A DNA stretch of 64,000 nt from Haliotis asinina (lineage: Eukaryota; Mollusca; Gastropoda; Lepetellida; Haliotidae): assembly GCF_037392515.1 (NCBI RefSeq), contig NC_090285.1:1367501-1431500 (forward strand), given 5' to 3'. The notes beneath the pieces were generated by a model, which did not search any database, was not told where the DNA came from, and worked only from the letters and a program-made list of their open reading frames with translations. Shown piece by piece: positions 29,699 to 40,310 of the stretch. The position numbers and the translations under genes were made by a program. Position 1 is the stretch's first letter. Each line of letters starts with the position of its first letter.

Positions 29699-30398
29699 CC
29701 TCAGTTGCCGATGTTGGAAAACCTCACCTGTCGGTGTTACTAGACCTAAACAGTCGGTGTTGGAAAACCTCACCTGTTGGTCTTAGTAGACCTCAATTGC
29801 CGATGTTGGAAAACCTCACCTGTCGGTCATAGTAGACCTCAACAGTCGGTGTTGGAAAACCTCACCTGATGGTCTTAGTAGACCTCAACTGTCGGTGTTG
29901 GAAAACCTCACCTGTTGGTCTTAGTAGACCTCAACAGTCGGTGTTGGAAAACCTCACCTGTTGGTCTTAGTAGACCTCAACAGTCGGTGTTGGAAAACCT
30001 CACCTGTTGGTCTTAGTAGACCTCAACAGTCGGTGTTGGAAAACCTCACCTGTTGGTCTTAGTAGACCTCAACTGTCGGTGTTGGAAAACCTCACCTGTC
30101 GGTCATAGTAGACCTCAACTGTCGGTGTTGGAAAACATCACCTGATGGTCTTAGTAGACCTCAACTGTCGGTGTTGGAAAACCTCACCTGTCGGTCATAG
30201 TAGACCTCAACTGTCGGTGTTGGATAACCTCACCTGTTGGTCTTAGTAGACCTCAACTGTCGGTGTTGGAAAACCTCATCTGTCGGTCATAGTAGACCTC
30301 AACTGTCGGTGTTGGAAAACATCACCTGATGGTCTTAGTAGACCTCAACTGTCGGTGTTGGAAAACCTCACCTGTTGGTCTTAGTAGACCTCAACTGT
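29699..30398. repeat. 46-bp minisatellite, about 15 units
   Basis: The unit contains GTCGGTGTTGGAAAACCTCA, then CCTGTTGGTCTTAGTAGACC and TCAACT. The period is 46 bp; for example GTCGGTGTTG starts at 29891 and 29937. Variants (CTGTCGGTCATAG, CTGATGGTCTTAG, CAACAGTCGG) alternate in short blocks. On the right it decays into GTTCAACTGTTCAACTATTC. Confidence 0.95.
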
Positions 30399-31203
30399 TG
30401 TGTTCAACTGTTCAACTATTCAACTGTTGAGTGTTTTCTGACTAACAGATAGTAACCTTCAACTGTTAATCATGAGAGGATTTCAGTGCCAGCAGACTTT
30501 TGTTGTTGGGCCTTAGGAGACTTTAGGGTATTTGATAATGATGTTGGGTTTTGATAGACTGGTAGCTGATAGTGGACTTAAGCCTGGTCAGTGTAGTACA
30601 TGAAGGCTTAGATCAGGGAAATACAGTTCTACGCGCGTTTCATAAACACTTTGTGAAATACATTTCGAGTCTGTTCACTTACTCGATCTTTATCTAATGC
30701 ATGTTCTATGATTACAGGTATTGTCACGTGATCTAGGCAGGTGTTCCAGGTATGTTGAGCAGGGCCTATCGACATGGGAGGGACGAGAATCCGGCCCCAC
30801 TTCGCAAGCGTCACAAATCCGGACCCACTTCGCAAGACCTCATGATGCAGGAACTTAGTTCCTCCGGTACGTGTTGTGCTGATAACAAGATCTGTTCTGT
30901 AGCAGCTGTTTCCTAGAGATGCCATTATTCAAGTCGTATTGTCCACGTACACGACAAAAACAACAGTTTCCCAACAACACACTAAAAGCACCAATATTAC
31001 ATTGTTCTCAGTTAATCGCACATGAGGAGATAATTTATAACTCTGCACAGAGAATAATTATTAGCAATGTTAGTTACACACTCAATGACTAAAACTAAAA
31101 CAACACTTGGGGGTATCGTGTGGTGTGACACCGTGGTACAAGCAGATATTATGGATAATTTGAGGTAGTAGTAATGTCCTGATCTTGTGTCTGTGTTCAC
31201 CAG
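30399..31203. other. No gene supported; one odd 98-codon frame
   Basis: A minus-strand frame at 30629-30925 is open for 98 codons but matches no family I know. It contains a short direct repeat (CCACTTCGCAAG at about 30799 and 30826). More 5' ankyrin exons of the TRP gene to the right may lie here, but I could not identify any with both splice sites and in-frame ankyrin sequence. Confidence 0.4.
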
Positions 31204-34200
31204 TGAGTATCTCAGTGCCATTCTCCAATGACGCAGGTGAGTCCCTTATGCGGACGTCTGTGGCCTCGACCCAGCCGATCATTGCGTCTGTTGCAGACTT
31301 CCTTGGAACCGATGTCACAGACGATGTCTTCCAGAGAGAGGTACTATAGATGATATTAAAGAGTCGTATTCAAACAGCTTGATACTGGCAGCGTTAAACC
31401 AGATGCGGTGTTGTCAGTACTGGTCAACCGTCTCTCTTGCAGGTTGTTCAGAAGACACAGACACACTACATCGGCCGACAGGAAGCGGAGACCGAGGTGA
31501 TTATTGACAAGCTAATTGACAGATACGAGGGGAAGGACAAGGCGTTGCTGTATGTCGTGTCGGACATTCCCACAGAAATAAAGGTAACATGCTGTTGGAT
31601 GTAGACGGAACACTTACCAAATTAAAGAACGTGTACTTCAAACCTCCTTAGGTGTCATAGTAAACGTGCGAGAGATGCTGGAAATCTGCAATACAGCTCA
31701 AATTATAATGGACCGAGGTATGGATGGTTGTGTGTAACATGGTGCACTGGATGTTGTAGTCATTAGCTGTTAGGCCATGTAGCTGGAATACTTCTGTGTT
31801 AACGAACACACCAAGTAGAGACGTCAGTATTTGTATCGTCCCTGCATATTCAGAGGTAATATGATCCTGATTTACTATGTCATAAACGCCGCCTCGCTAC
31901 TTTACCGACTTTAGTGAAGAGATGTTTTGTTGGTGAGGTTGAGTTCCTGTTCAGGTGCAGATCTTCGTGAACACCCTGCTCCACCGTGGCGCCAACCCCT
32001 CGACATGCGATAGTTCGTGGCAGACCCCCCTCCACCACGCCGTCAAGAGGAACTTCAAGGGGGTGTGCAGTAAACTGCTGGAGAACGACGCCCTCCCCCA
32101 CGCCCGAGACAAGGACAACAACATGCCCTACCACCTGGCCCTCAACAACAACAACGACGACATCGCTGCCCTCATCCTCAACTATATGCCCAACGCCGTG
32201 TGAGTGATAATCCAAGACCCACCACAACCCTGACACAAGCCACACAGCGCTCTCATTCAACGATAATCTTAGACTAATTAAAACTCTGACAAAAACTGAT
32301 CTCACTGGTGTCATTCAAGGATAATCCTACTGTCTGGTGCTTGTCATGCCCCACAAATATTTTGCTGTAAGACATAACACTTTGCATTACTATATCTCCC
32401 TTATCGAACACTTATGATTTTAACTCAACCAGGGTCCGAGAGCTCCATACAGCGGCGGATGACAAAGGTTCTCAGGCAGAATGCAAATTTCACACTCTCC
32501 TACGCAATGAGATGCTAGTAAGTATAGACGTGAACTAGCACACACTCTTGGACTATATGGTGTGTGGTCTTTTACAGCAGAATGTTTGACTTACATTCTA
32601 GAAGACGGTGTTTCTAAAATGAAACACACAACTTTGTGGATGACAACTTCTTATGTATTGCATAGAGCGACGTTTCGATATAGGTTCTTATACTATTGTC
32701 AGTCTGTCTTGGATGTCATGGTCTGTGAAGTACTGTATAGTCTGTGTTCTGTGTTACAGCAGACTGTCCTGGGTGTGAGGTACAGTATAGTCTGTGTTCT
32801 GTGTTACAGCAGACTGTCCTGGGTGTGAGGTACAGTATAGTCTGTGTTCTGTGTTAAAGGAGACTGTCCTGGGTGCGAAGTAAAGTATAGTCTGTGTTCT
32901 GTGTTACAGCAGACTGTCCTGGGTGTGCTGGACTGTATGATGGATCCTATAGGAGACAGCGGGCATATGCGGGTGTTTTACCACGTGCTGGAGGCTGACG
33001 AGTTTGGCAGATCCCCCCGACATCCATCGTTTGGTTCCAACTCCAAGTCCTGCCTACACGTGATTGCCAAGGAAGGGTATAAGGTGAGAATTTTCTTTAA
33101 TAAAATAAAGGTAAAGATTCGATATAGCCAAATGTTCTCATCATCTTCTGTAACCTCTACGGCTAATATTAGATCACACACACTGAATGTGAAGCAGCAT
33201 TTGCACTCAAGAACAATCCACGTTGTCTAGTACCGATGGTCACATATGTATCTTCTCTTCCCTCGTTCACAGTCGGTGGTGTATCACGATGTTGTCAGGC
33301 TCCTTATCAGGAAGAAGTGGAAAGGTTACGCTCGCTCCCGGTTCCAGTGAGTAATATCAAAACCCATGCTGTGTTGGATATAACTGTAGGCACCATAACT
33401 AGGGTCATCTGGGTGGACACAATAAATCTGTGGTACTCTATAACTAGGGACATCTGACTGACTGACACAATAAATCTGTGAGCTCCATAACTAGGGACCA
33501 TCTGTTTGACACAATAAACCTGTGGGCTCCATAACCAGGGCCCATCTGTTTGACACAATAAACCTGTGGGCTCTGAAACTAGGGACCATCTGTTTGACAC
33601 AATAAACCTGTGGGCTCTGTAACTAGGGACCATCTGTTTGACACAATAAACCTGTGGGCTCTGTAACTAGGGACCGTCTGGGGGCCACAACTTTACAACC
33701 GTGATAGAAACCTTTGCCCATACTCTGCAAAAATTGGGTGCAAAATACGACTATGATACCAGTCATATAGATATCTCAGTCTAATGACTAGTTCGAATGC
33801 TTATGTTGAGCCTCCAGACATGAGTGTGCTAAGTGTACTAAAGTCACAACATTGAATACTCTATTAAAGTGTTTGACAAGTCCACGGACTACCGAATCAA
33901 GCGTACACTCCACACAAGAACATATATGTAACAATGTTTCTGTTTTAGGATCAATTGTGTCTTGTTTTGCATCACGCTATTTTCGATGACGTTTTCCGCC
34001 ATCTCAGCCGTGATGACGTCAGACCCCACAGTCTACGACTCACGTGTCCAGTTAGCACGTGCGGTGTTTGAGGTGTGGTCTTACCTGGCTGTGGTCATCA
34101 CCTTCTTCCTGGAGCTCAACCAGTTCAGGAAGTACGTCACACAGTAACAACACAATGCTCAAACATAGCCTTGATGTCTTGTAGAGGGAGTTCAACATCA

Positions 34201-37200
34201 TCATATTTCATCGTATATGTGGGTCGGTGGGGTAGCTTAGTGGTGCCCAGGGTTCGATTCCCCACATGTGTACAATTTGTGAAGCCCATTTCTGGTGTCC
34301 CCCCGCTGCGATTTTGCTGAAATATCGTGCTTTTGTGAAGCTTCATTTCCGGGTCATTGTCGAAATCGGGAAACTGCAGGTGATCAGGAATAATGGTGTG
34401 GCTAATATTGGTCGAAACATACAACATGCAGCGAGTTCCTGACGATCTGGCTTTTTGCAGGCACAGACTGGACTACTGGAAAGACAAGTTTAACTGGATC
34501 GATCTGTCGTCCTCGAGTCTCCTGTTGCTGGTCCCACCCCTCCGCTTTACTCACAGACAGGAACAGTGGCACGTGTTCTCGGTGGGTTACCTGCTGTGGA
34601 CACTGAGACTCTTCAAGTATGCCGCAGTGTTTCGGTAAGACCAGTTGTTTCACCTGTATATCGTACTTCTACTGTAAGTGGCATTTTAGACGTTGGTATG
34701 ATGAGGATGAAGACTTTCATGGATAGACAACTTCTTTCTTGCAATGGATGCGACGTTTCGGTGTAGATTCTAACACCGTTATCAAGCAAAAGATAAATGT
34801 TACAGTCAGTATGTGTAATCAGTCATTTCACGTAATGACTAAATGAATCAGCCATTTACACGTATTGTCTAGTGCTTACAGGCACGTCACGAAATGTAAC
34901 CGTTACGATTCATTATGTGAAATGACTGATTACATATACTGACTGTAACATACATAATTATTATTATGCTTATGGTCAACCGTATTCTGTGGACAGTCAA
35001 GATGTTTTCCAGGAGGCCAGGTCATATCTCCAAGCTGCTCGATGTTAACGTTACTCAACTAGATAATTTTGAGGAAATGGAATCGGTTCATTTGTTGACT
35101 TGAAAGTTATGACTTCTACCGTCGACCACCGAGTGTGGAATGTATTCCCTGTATATTTCACTTTTCAAACGGTGTTTGCCACACTCCTGTGAACATTCGA
35201 GTATGCCGTTCTCGATTTCCCAGGAGAGGGTATGGTATGATGTATCTCGAGACTTCTTGTGGGAAGACTAATTGGACATTAAATTTAATCTTTGCTTTAT
35301 ACTTACGGTTTGGACTATATCTGGGGTGATTCTGCTCTGGTAAATACCCTAAGACGTGTCTGTATTCTCAGTTCAAGACTGCTTTCAATGTTGCATCTTA
35401 TTTTTATCACTAAACCGTGATAAGTTTAAAATAGCTTGGCACAGTTTCGTTGTAGTTCTCAAAGGTATCACATTCCAAGAAATCAAAGGATTTGTAAACA
35501 ACTCTGTAATAACAGTAAACTCAGTATTAAAGGCATGAGGCAATCTAGCTATTTCCTGTCCTCTTCGTCAGACAAACGGGAGCCTACGCCCAGATCTTAT
35601 GGCGCATCGTCGCCCACGACTTCCTCCAGTTCACAATCGTCTTCGCCGTCATCCTGCTTGCTTTCAGTGGATCCTTCGTCATGGCACTTAGGGGAGAGAA
35701 CTCCTTGCAAGTTCACAATGAAACCAGGTACGAGTGGTCCCTCTTTATTCTTTATATCACATTGCCACCATGTTTGTTATACAGTGTTGATGATGAGTAT
35801 ACATTCTATGTCTTCCTGAACAGCACCTTCTGGGACACCCTCTTCACTGGCGTCCGGATCCTTATCGAGGGTGAGAGTGTCATAGAATACACAGAATACA
35901 GGTGAGTGGCCCTACATCTATGGACATTGACTTGAACGTAAGACGGGTGCAGACAAGCGTTTGGTCAGTCCCAATCTGTTGAAAATGAAAATTCATTATA
36001 TTTCTGGTTATCCTGTTTATTATGATATACGTCTTAAACATGTTTCGCATTTACACGAGGGCACAGTCAGTAACAGAGGGACTCTTGTAATAATGCTACC
36101 GTCCTCTGATGTTTTACTGTTAAAAAGGCGGCACATTGTGTAAAGGACGCTGTCAGTCTGTGATCGTCATATCATCAAATTTAAGGAAACGCAGCACCAA
36201 TTCTAAATATTTGCATTAATATGTACGTGGGCCTGAGGCATTTCTGATGAAAGTCTGATCTGTTTGGGAAACACACGAGTGACTGTATCGACACACACTT
36301 CATATCTGATGTGGCAGAGGAGGCCGCAGTAATCAAGGTCAAGCTTAAACAATGACGAAAATATTTCACAATGATGGTCCTGTAATACGACCACTAGCAG
36401 TGTGTGAGTGAATTGTGGTTTACGCCTCACTCAGCAACAGTCAAGATGCTACTGACAGTACTATGCAAACATGATTGTAAGTTGTGGTACTATCGTCCAC
36501 CAAATATCGCCACTTTTGTCGAGTCCAACTTCGACTCCAATCACTACGAAGTCAAGAAACCCACGAAAAGGAAAACACGACGAAACAAATAGTTCTATTA
36601 TAACGACATTTATCAAGGTTTGTTCTGGCTTGGGGTTGTAAGAGACACGTGAGTGAAATAAGGGACGCGGGTTGTATGACATCGGACGTGTACCTGAGTG
36701 CGTGTTTTATCACCGGCGTCTGTACCTCCTCTGACAGCACGCTGAGCTGCATCATCATGGTCATCTTCCTCTTCACGTGCATCGTCGTCCTCCTCAACAT
36801 CCTCATCGCTCAGCTCAGCGACACCTACCAGAACGTGCAGCGGGATGCACAGCGGGGTCTGGAGCTCAACAGGGCGTGGATTATTGCCCGCGTGGAGCTC
36901 AACAGTTTGTTTATAGGCAAGGTGAGATCGCATGCCGGCATTGTGAGATTGTTTGTGAGCATATCAGATCGTTTGTGGGCAATGTCAGATTGTTTTTGGC
37001 CAATGTGAGATTTTTGTGAGCATTGTAAAACTGTTGATAGACAAGGTGACATTTGTTTATAGATAAATAGAGGCCGTATCTGCACTAAGAAAAGATTGCA
37101 TACTGAGTTAAGCACAATGAAGAACATGCTGCCAGTTTAACACCAAACATATGAAAGCTGGTTATCTATAGATTAACGCTAGTGAAGCCTTGGTGCAGCA

Positions 37201-38109
37201 CAGACTCAGTGTAAATGTTGTTCACTTAGGGTTACCGTGTGACGAAGTACCAGGAGGTGGAAGAGATTGCCAGTCCACTAGACGTGTTGGAGAAGTGGGA
37301 AAACCCTCCCCTCAACGAGCTCAACAAGTACATCCGGGACATCTGGGACGGGCTGGACTCACACAAGCTCAACCTGCTCACCATCAAGAACCGCCTTGCC
37401 CGACAGGAATACACGCTCACCCGCATACTGTGAGTGTGCGCTCGGTCGAGAACAACGTGTACATAGGACATAGCACCGAGACATTTCGGATTACATGAAA
37501 TTTCAATGCCACAAAAGTATCTATAGTTTCCATTCATAATCTCAGCACCCATTGGTCCTATAGCTAACGTTGTCCACATCATGTTTATACGAACAGTATC
37601 CATAATATGAAGCAATTCGGCTGGTGCAGGATACAGGTGCAGCGCGACCTTTCTATAATATTAAGACCGAGGCTCCCCACCGTCACACAATCATATAATA
37701 GTATGCTTCAGCAACCAGGAAGTTCTGACACTTTTAGGCATGTTACTACTACTTGTTTAGACACGTAGTGTCCATACAACAATCAGAAAACATTAGTTTA
37801 AAAGATGATGTAATTGTACCCGTTTCTTCACGACTACTTTTCGTACTTACAGTACAAGACGCTAGTGTAGTTGAAATGAGGATCTATATTGGTTATTGAA
37901 TAGTGGTGCTTCTTTTGGTGATACTTGGTATCTGTTCCAGAGAGCAGCTGGACAGAATTGTTCCGCCACAGACACCTACCGCCATGGAACCTACTACCAT
38001 TACATTAAGAAGCGAGGACACTGATCGTATCCAGGCACAGATGGCGATACCACGGGCAGGACAACATGCTGACCTCTCAGGAGCCCAGGTCGACATCAAG
38101 TTGGAATGA
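31204..38109 (+). CDS. Ankyrin-repeat TRP-type cation channel, 3' part
   Basis: Fourteen exons join in frame with GT-AG borders: 31204-31236 (least sure), 31297-31340, 31443-31583, 31955-32199, 32433-32517, 32910-33083, 33273-33346, 33949-34131, 34461-34634, 35572-35727, 35824-35901, 36738-36921, 37230-37429, 37941-38109 (stop). The exon at 31955 encodes ankyrin repeats (HRGANPSTCDSSWQTPLHHA). S1 and S2 lie at 33949-34131, S3 and S4 at 34461-34634, S5 at 35572-35727. The pore helix (TFWDTLFTGVRILIEGE) is at 35824-35901. S6 (LNILIAQLSDTYQNVQ) and a TRP-domain-like helix with Trp are at 36738-36921. A probable coiled coil follows. About 645 residues are seen and the N-terminus is missing. Members form tetrameric plasma-membrane cation channels. 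The pre-S1 KKWKGYARSRF recalls TRPA/TRPV, but the S6 motif is atypical, so I leave the subfamily open. Confidence 0.85.
32634..32700 (+). repeat. Dispersed repeat family, copy 1
   Basis: It carries TGGATGACAACTTCTTATG, then GCGACGTTTCGATATAGG, matching two other places in the window (34712-34797 and 38882-38962). All three are on the plus strand and noncoding. This copy is in a TRP intron. Confidence 0.55.
32731..32931 (+). repeat. 50-bp repeat of a TRP splice acceptor, four copies
   Basis: TCTGTGTTCTGTGTTACAG followed by CAGACTGTCCTGGGTGTG occurs every 50 bp, with acceptor positions at about 32759, 32809, 32859 (changed to TTAAAG) and 32909. Only the last runs on into the real exon at 32910-33083, which begins QTVLGVLDC. 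Each upstream copy also ends in a donor-like GAGGTACAG or GAAGTAAAG, so each looks like a 20-base pseudo-exon. The array was made by duplicating the intron-exon junction. Confidence 0.85.
33387..33685 (+). repeat. 44-bp minisatellite in TRP intron, about 6-7 units
   Basis: The unit contains ACTAGGGACCATCTGTTTGA, then CACAATAAACCTGTGGGCTC. It sits in the intron between the exons at 33273-33346 and 33949-34131. The left copies are more diverged (ATCTGACTGACTGACAC) and longer, while the right four are nearly identical. The long minus-strand frame across it is a by-product. Confidence 0.9.
34219..34331 (+). mobile_element. tRNA-derived SINE, internally deleted
   Basis: The head has an A-box-like GTAGCTTAGTGGT and a perfect B box, GGTTCGATTCC, of RNA polymerase III promoters, followed by the body GTGAAGCCCATTTCTGGTGT and CGATTTTGCTGAAATATCG. 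The spacing between the boxes is only a few bases, far shorter than in a tRNA, so about 30 bases of the D-to-anticodon region are missing. It lies in a TRP intron. The body matches SINEs I recall from abalone genomes. Confidence 0.8.
34712..34797 (+). repeat. Dispersed repeat family, copy 2
   Basis: It reads ATGGATAGACAACTTCTTTC, then GATGCGACGTTTCGGTGTAG and ACACCGTTATCAAGCAAAAG. It directly abuts the left end of the inverted-repeat element at 34797, so the two may be one composite unit. Confidence 0.55.
34797..34951. mobile_element. Short inverted-repeat element (MITE-like), 155 bp
   Basis: The left end ATGTTACAGTCAGTATGTGT continuing with AATCAGTCATTTCAC is mirrored at the right end with about two mismatches over some 42 bases. 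The inverted arms take up more than half the element, giving a strong hairpin. It has no coding capacity. Related sequence lies at 44412-44758. The transposon family is not identified. Confidence 0.75.
36401..36442 (-). mobile_element. SINE tail fragment
   Basis: GTGAGTGAATTGTGGTTTAC and GCCTCACTCAGCAA are a diverged reverse complement of the SINE tail (TTGCTGAGTGCGGCGTAAAA, then CTCACTCAC). Only about 42 bases remain. It lies in the TRP intron upstream of the S6 exon. Confidence 0.55.
36906..37069 (+). repeat. 21-bp repeat seeded at the TRP S6 exon donor
   Basis: The exon end and donor, GTTTATAGGCAAGGTGAGAT, is followed by about six diverged 21-bp copies such as GTTTGTGGGCAATGTCAGAT and GTTTTTGGCCAATGTGAGAT. 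Near 37040 TGATAGACAAGGTGACAT is almost the original junction again. As 21 is a multiple of three, the exon frame stays open through the first few units. The true donor is taken as 36922 because the next exon (37230) joins in frame there. Confidence 0.7.
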
Positions 38110-38280
38110 TGACCTCTTTGACGTCAGCAGTTTCAGAATCACTGAATCGTCAGATTATGTGTTTACATCTGCGACAGGAGGCGTTGTGAGGTGGCCAATT
38201 GGGGGATCCCTAGATGAAGGATTGCCTCCATCCCCACTAGTCAATAGGTACGAGAAGAAATGACCCTGTATGCATATATG

Positions 38281-38500
38281 CGACCTGTTTAACGGATGTG
38301 ACGGCTATTTCTGTGAGGTTTGTGACACTCTTCTGTGAAACATTTCTGTGATGATGTGACGGCTATTTCTGTGAGGTTTGTGACACTTTTCTGTGAGACA
38401 TTTCTGAGATGATGTGACAGCTGTTTCTATGAGGATCTGTGGCTAATTTCTATGAGAATCTGACAGCTATTTCTGTGAGGTTTTGTGTAACGTTTCTTTG
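38281..38500 (+). repeat. Diverged minisatellite after the TRP stop codon
   Basis: GTGACGGCTATTTCTGTGAG, then GTTTGTGACAC and TTTCTGTGAT recur in units of about 60 bp, with shorter, more diverged copies to the right. It starts about 170 bases after the TRP stop and probably lies in or next to the 3' untranslated region. Confidence 0.7.
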
Positions 38501-38881
38501 GTGATCTATGCTGCATTTCTGTGAGGATCAGAAGAATCTTTCTGTCCCTAGTGTCACATATGACATGGTGATAAACATCCAACATCTTCACAAACATGTT
38601 TTGACAGATTACACGCGCCACAGTCACAGTCAAAGAAGACTGGTCACAATCTGAGGAGATAAAACAACAACCCTCACAGTCAGATGGGATAGATAAGTCA
38701 GACAATGGCAAGCTCCAAAAGCGCCATATGACGCTACAAATGTGTAATGTCACCGGCTTACTGAGGGCAGCTACTGTCTCGCGGTCTGAAGGAGCATGTG
38801 AATCATACAACATTGTATAGATATGACTGGCATTGCATGACTGTCATCTCACAACATTGTTCTTATTGCATATATGGACAA

Positions 38882-38962
38882 GCTTTATGGATGAACAACT
38901 TCCTTATTCAGCTGATGCAACGTCTCGGCACAGCTTCTTTTATCGTTATCAAGCTAATACTA
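38882..38962 (+). repeat. Dispersed repeat family, copy 3
   Basis: TTTATGGATGAACAACTTCC, then GATGCAACGTCTCGGCACAG and TCGTTATCAAGC match the copies at 32634 and 34712 in order and spacing. Noncoding. Confidence 0.5.
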
Positions 38963-40288
38963 GTGACGTTTAGGGGAGACAACTCCTGTTGTATCGTAAC
39001 GTGGCATTGCATACAGCACTGGCGAGTTCCAGTCCACATACCACGGTGACACTGTCGTTACGGTTAAACATTTGCCGTGACAAAAGGTATAAGAAACCAC
39101 CACAGAACTAGCAAAATATAACACTGACAAGTCTCAGGTTTTCAATAATTCTGTATTCAGCAGAAACAAAGGCAAAAGTATACAGATTCACAAGAGAGGT
39201 TTCATGTACAGTACAACAACAATACAACGGAGTGCGTTCTAAAGTAATGGGCCACAAGTATAATGTCAACTCAAGATCAACAATAAGGCATTGTAAATTA
39301 TATATATCGATCCCTGAGGTCATGCTGATATCAGGTTTTCACCAGAAGGGTAGACATGATCTGCTCTACCGGTAGCACACACAAATGTGTGTAAATCGCG
39401 CCTCTGGTAGATATGGCGACTCCAGCTGTCTATATTTTACCGGCGTTTCATTCATTTGCTGCCATTATCAATCCCAATAAATTTATGTAGATTCTCTATT
39501 CTCTTTTCACCAAGTCTTTTGTCAAAAACAAGGTCCAGTCCATCTCTGATCTAGACAGGGATAGCTGGTCTAGTAAATCGTTACAACTGTGTGTGCGTCC
39601 TTTCCTGTTATAGTCACTTGTTGCTTATAGTTCTGTCTGCGGTACCAGCTGGAAACAGGTAATGGTCAACAGAGGGTCACGTCACGCTTCAAACAAGAGA
39701 ATTCATTTGTTTAAACGGAGATGTATCAGTGTTTTCAAGTGTTGTGAGGTAGCCCACGTATGGTGACCGTGTCTATGACACACCACGGAATACAGGCTGC
39801 GTCAGACCATGTGTCTTCCAGAGGTCATTGTTTGCTTGACCTGAGGCTATTGTCCGCTCGGGAGATGTTTGTTCAGATTGATGTGTGTCTGGATGTGGTG
39901 TCGCGTGGTCGTGACTATGCATGCTCAACTACAACAAACCAGCTTTACGTGTTTCACATTACGTCGCACCACCACCCCGGTCTAACATAAGTAAATATGT
40001 TGCATGTAAAACTGATATAAACCAAAGTACGACTGATGTATATTCGTGTTTAGGATATTGTAGTTTTGATATGTGGACATTATTCAAAAGCTAAAATCTT
40101 AGCCATAAGGTCTTGACATATTTCCAAGGTTACACTACGCCTGTTTTGTTCTGGGATATAGTATAACCAACCAAAGTATTGGTTATATCAGTATAACCAA
40201 CCAAAGTATTGGTTTTACTACGGTGACTACTTTCTTCTGTTCGTCTGCTTCTTAAAGAGACACGGACATGCGAAAGTTCAAATTAACC

Positions 40289-40294
40289 TTTATT
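40289..40294 (-). promoter_or_regulatory. AATAAA poly(A) signal
   Basis: TTTATT on the plus strand reads AATAAA on the minus strand, about 17 bases beyond the stop codon at 40311. It supports, weakly, the small gene above. Confidence 0.35.
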
Positions 40295-40310
40295 TATATT
40301 TTAATTACAA

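Larger units (their letters stand above)
38520..40300. other. Convergent intergenic region, no gene seen
   Basis: This lies between the 3' ends of the TRP gene (+) and the SLC22 gene (-). Only short frames with no recognised motif were found. At about 40157-40216 a 25-bp direct repeat (AGTATAACCAACCAAAGTAT then TGGTT) occurs twice, and its core recurs at about 41662 (AGTATAACCAACCA). No transposon ends could be assigned. Confidence 0.5.

Noticed and set aside
30629-30925. 98-codon minus-strand frame
   Set aside because: No recognisable family, no poly(A) or splice support. It is left as unknown sequence rather than a gene.
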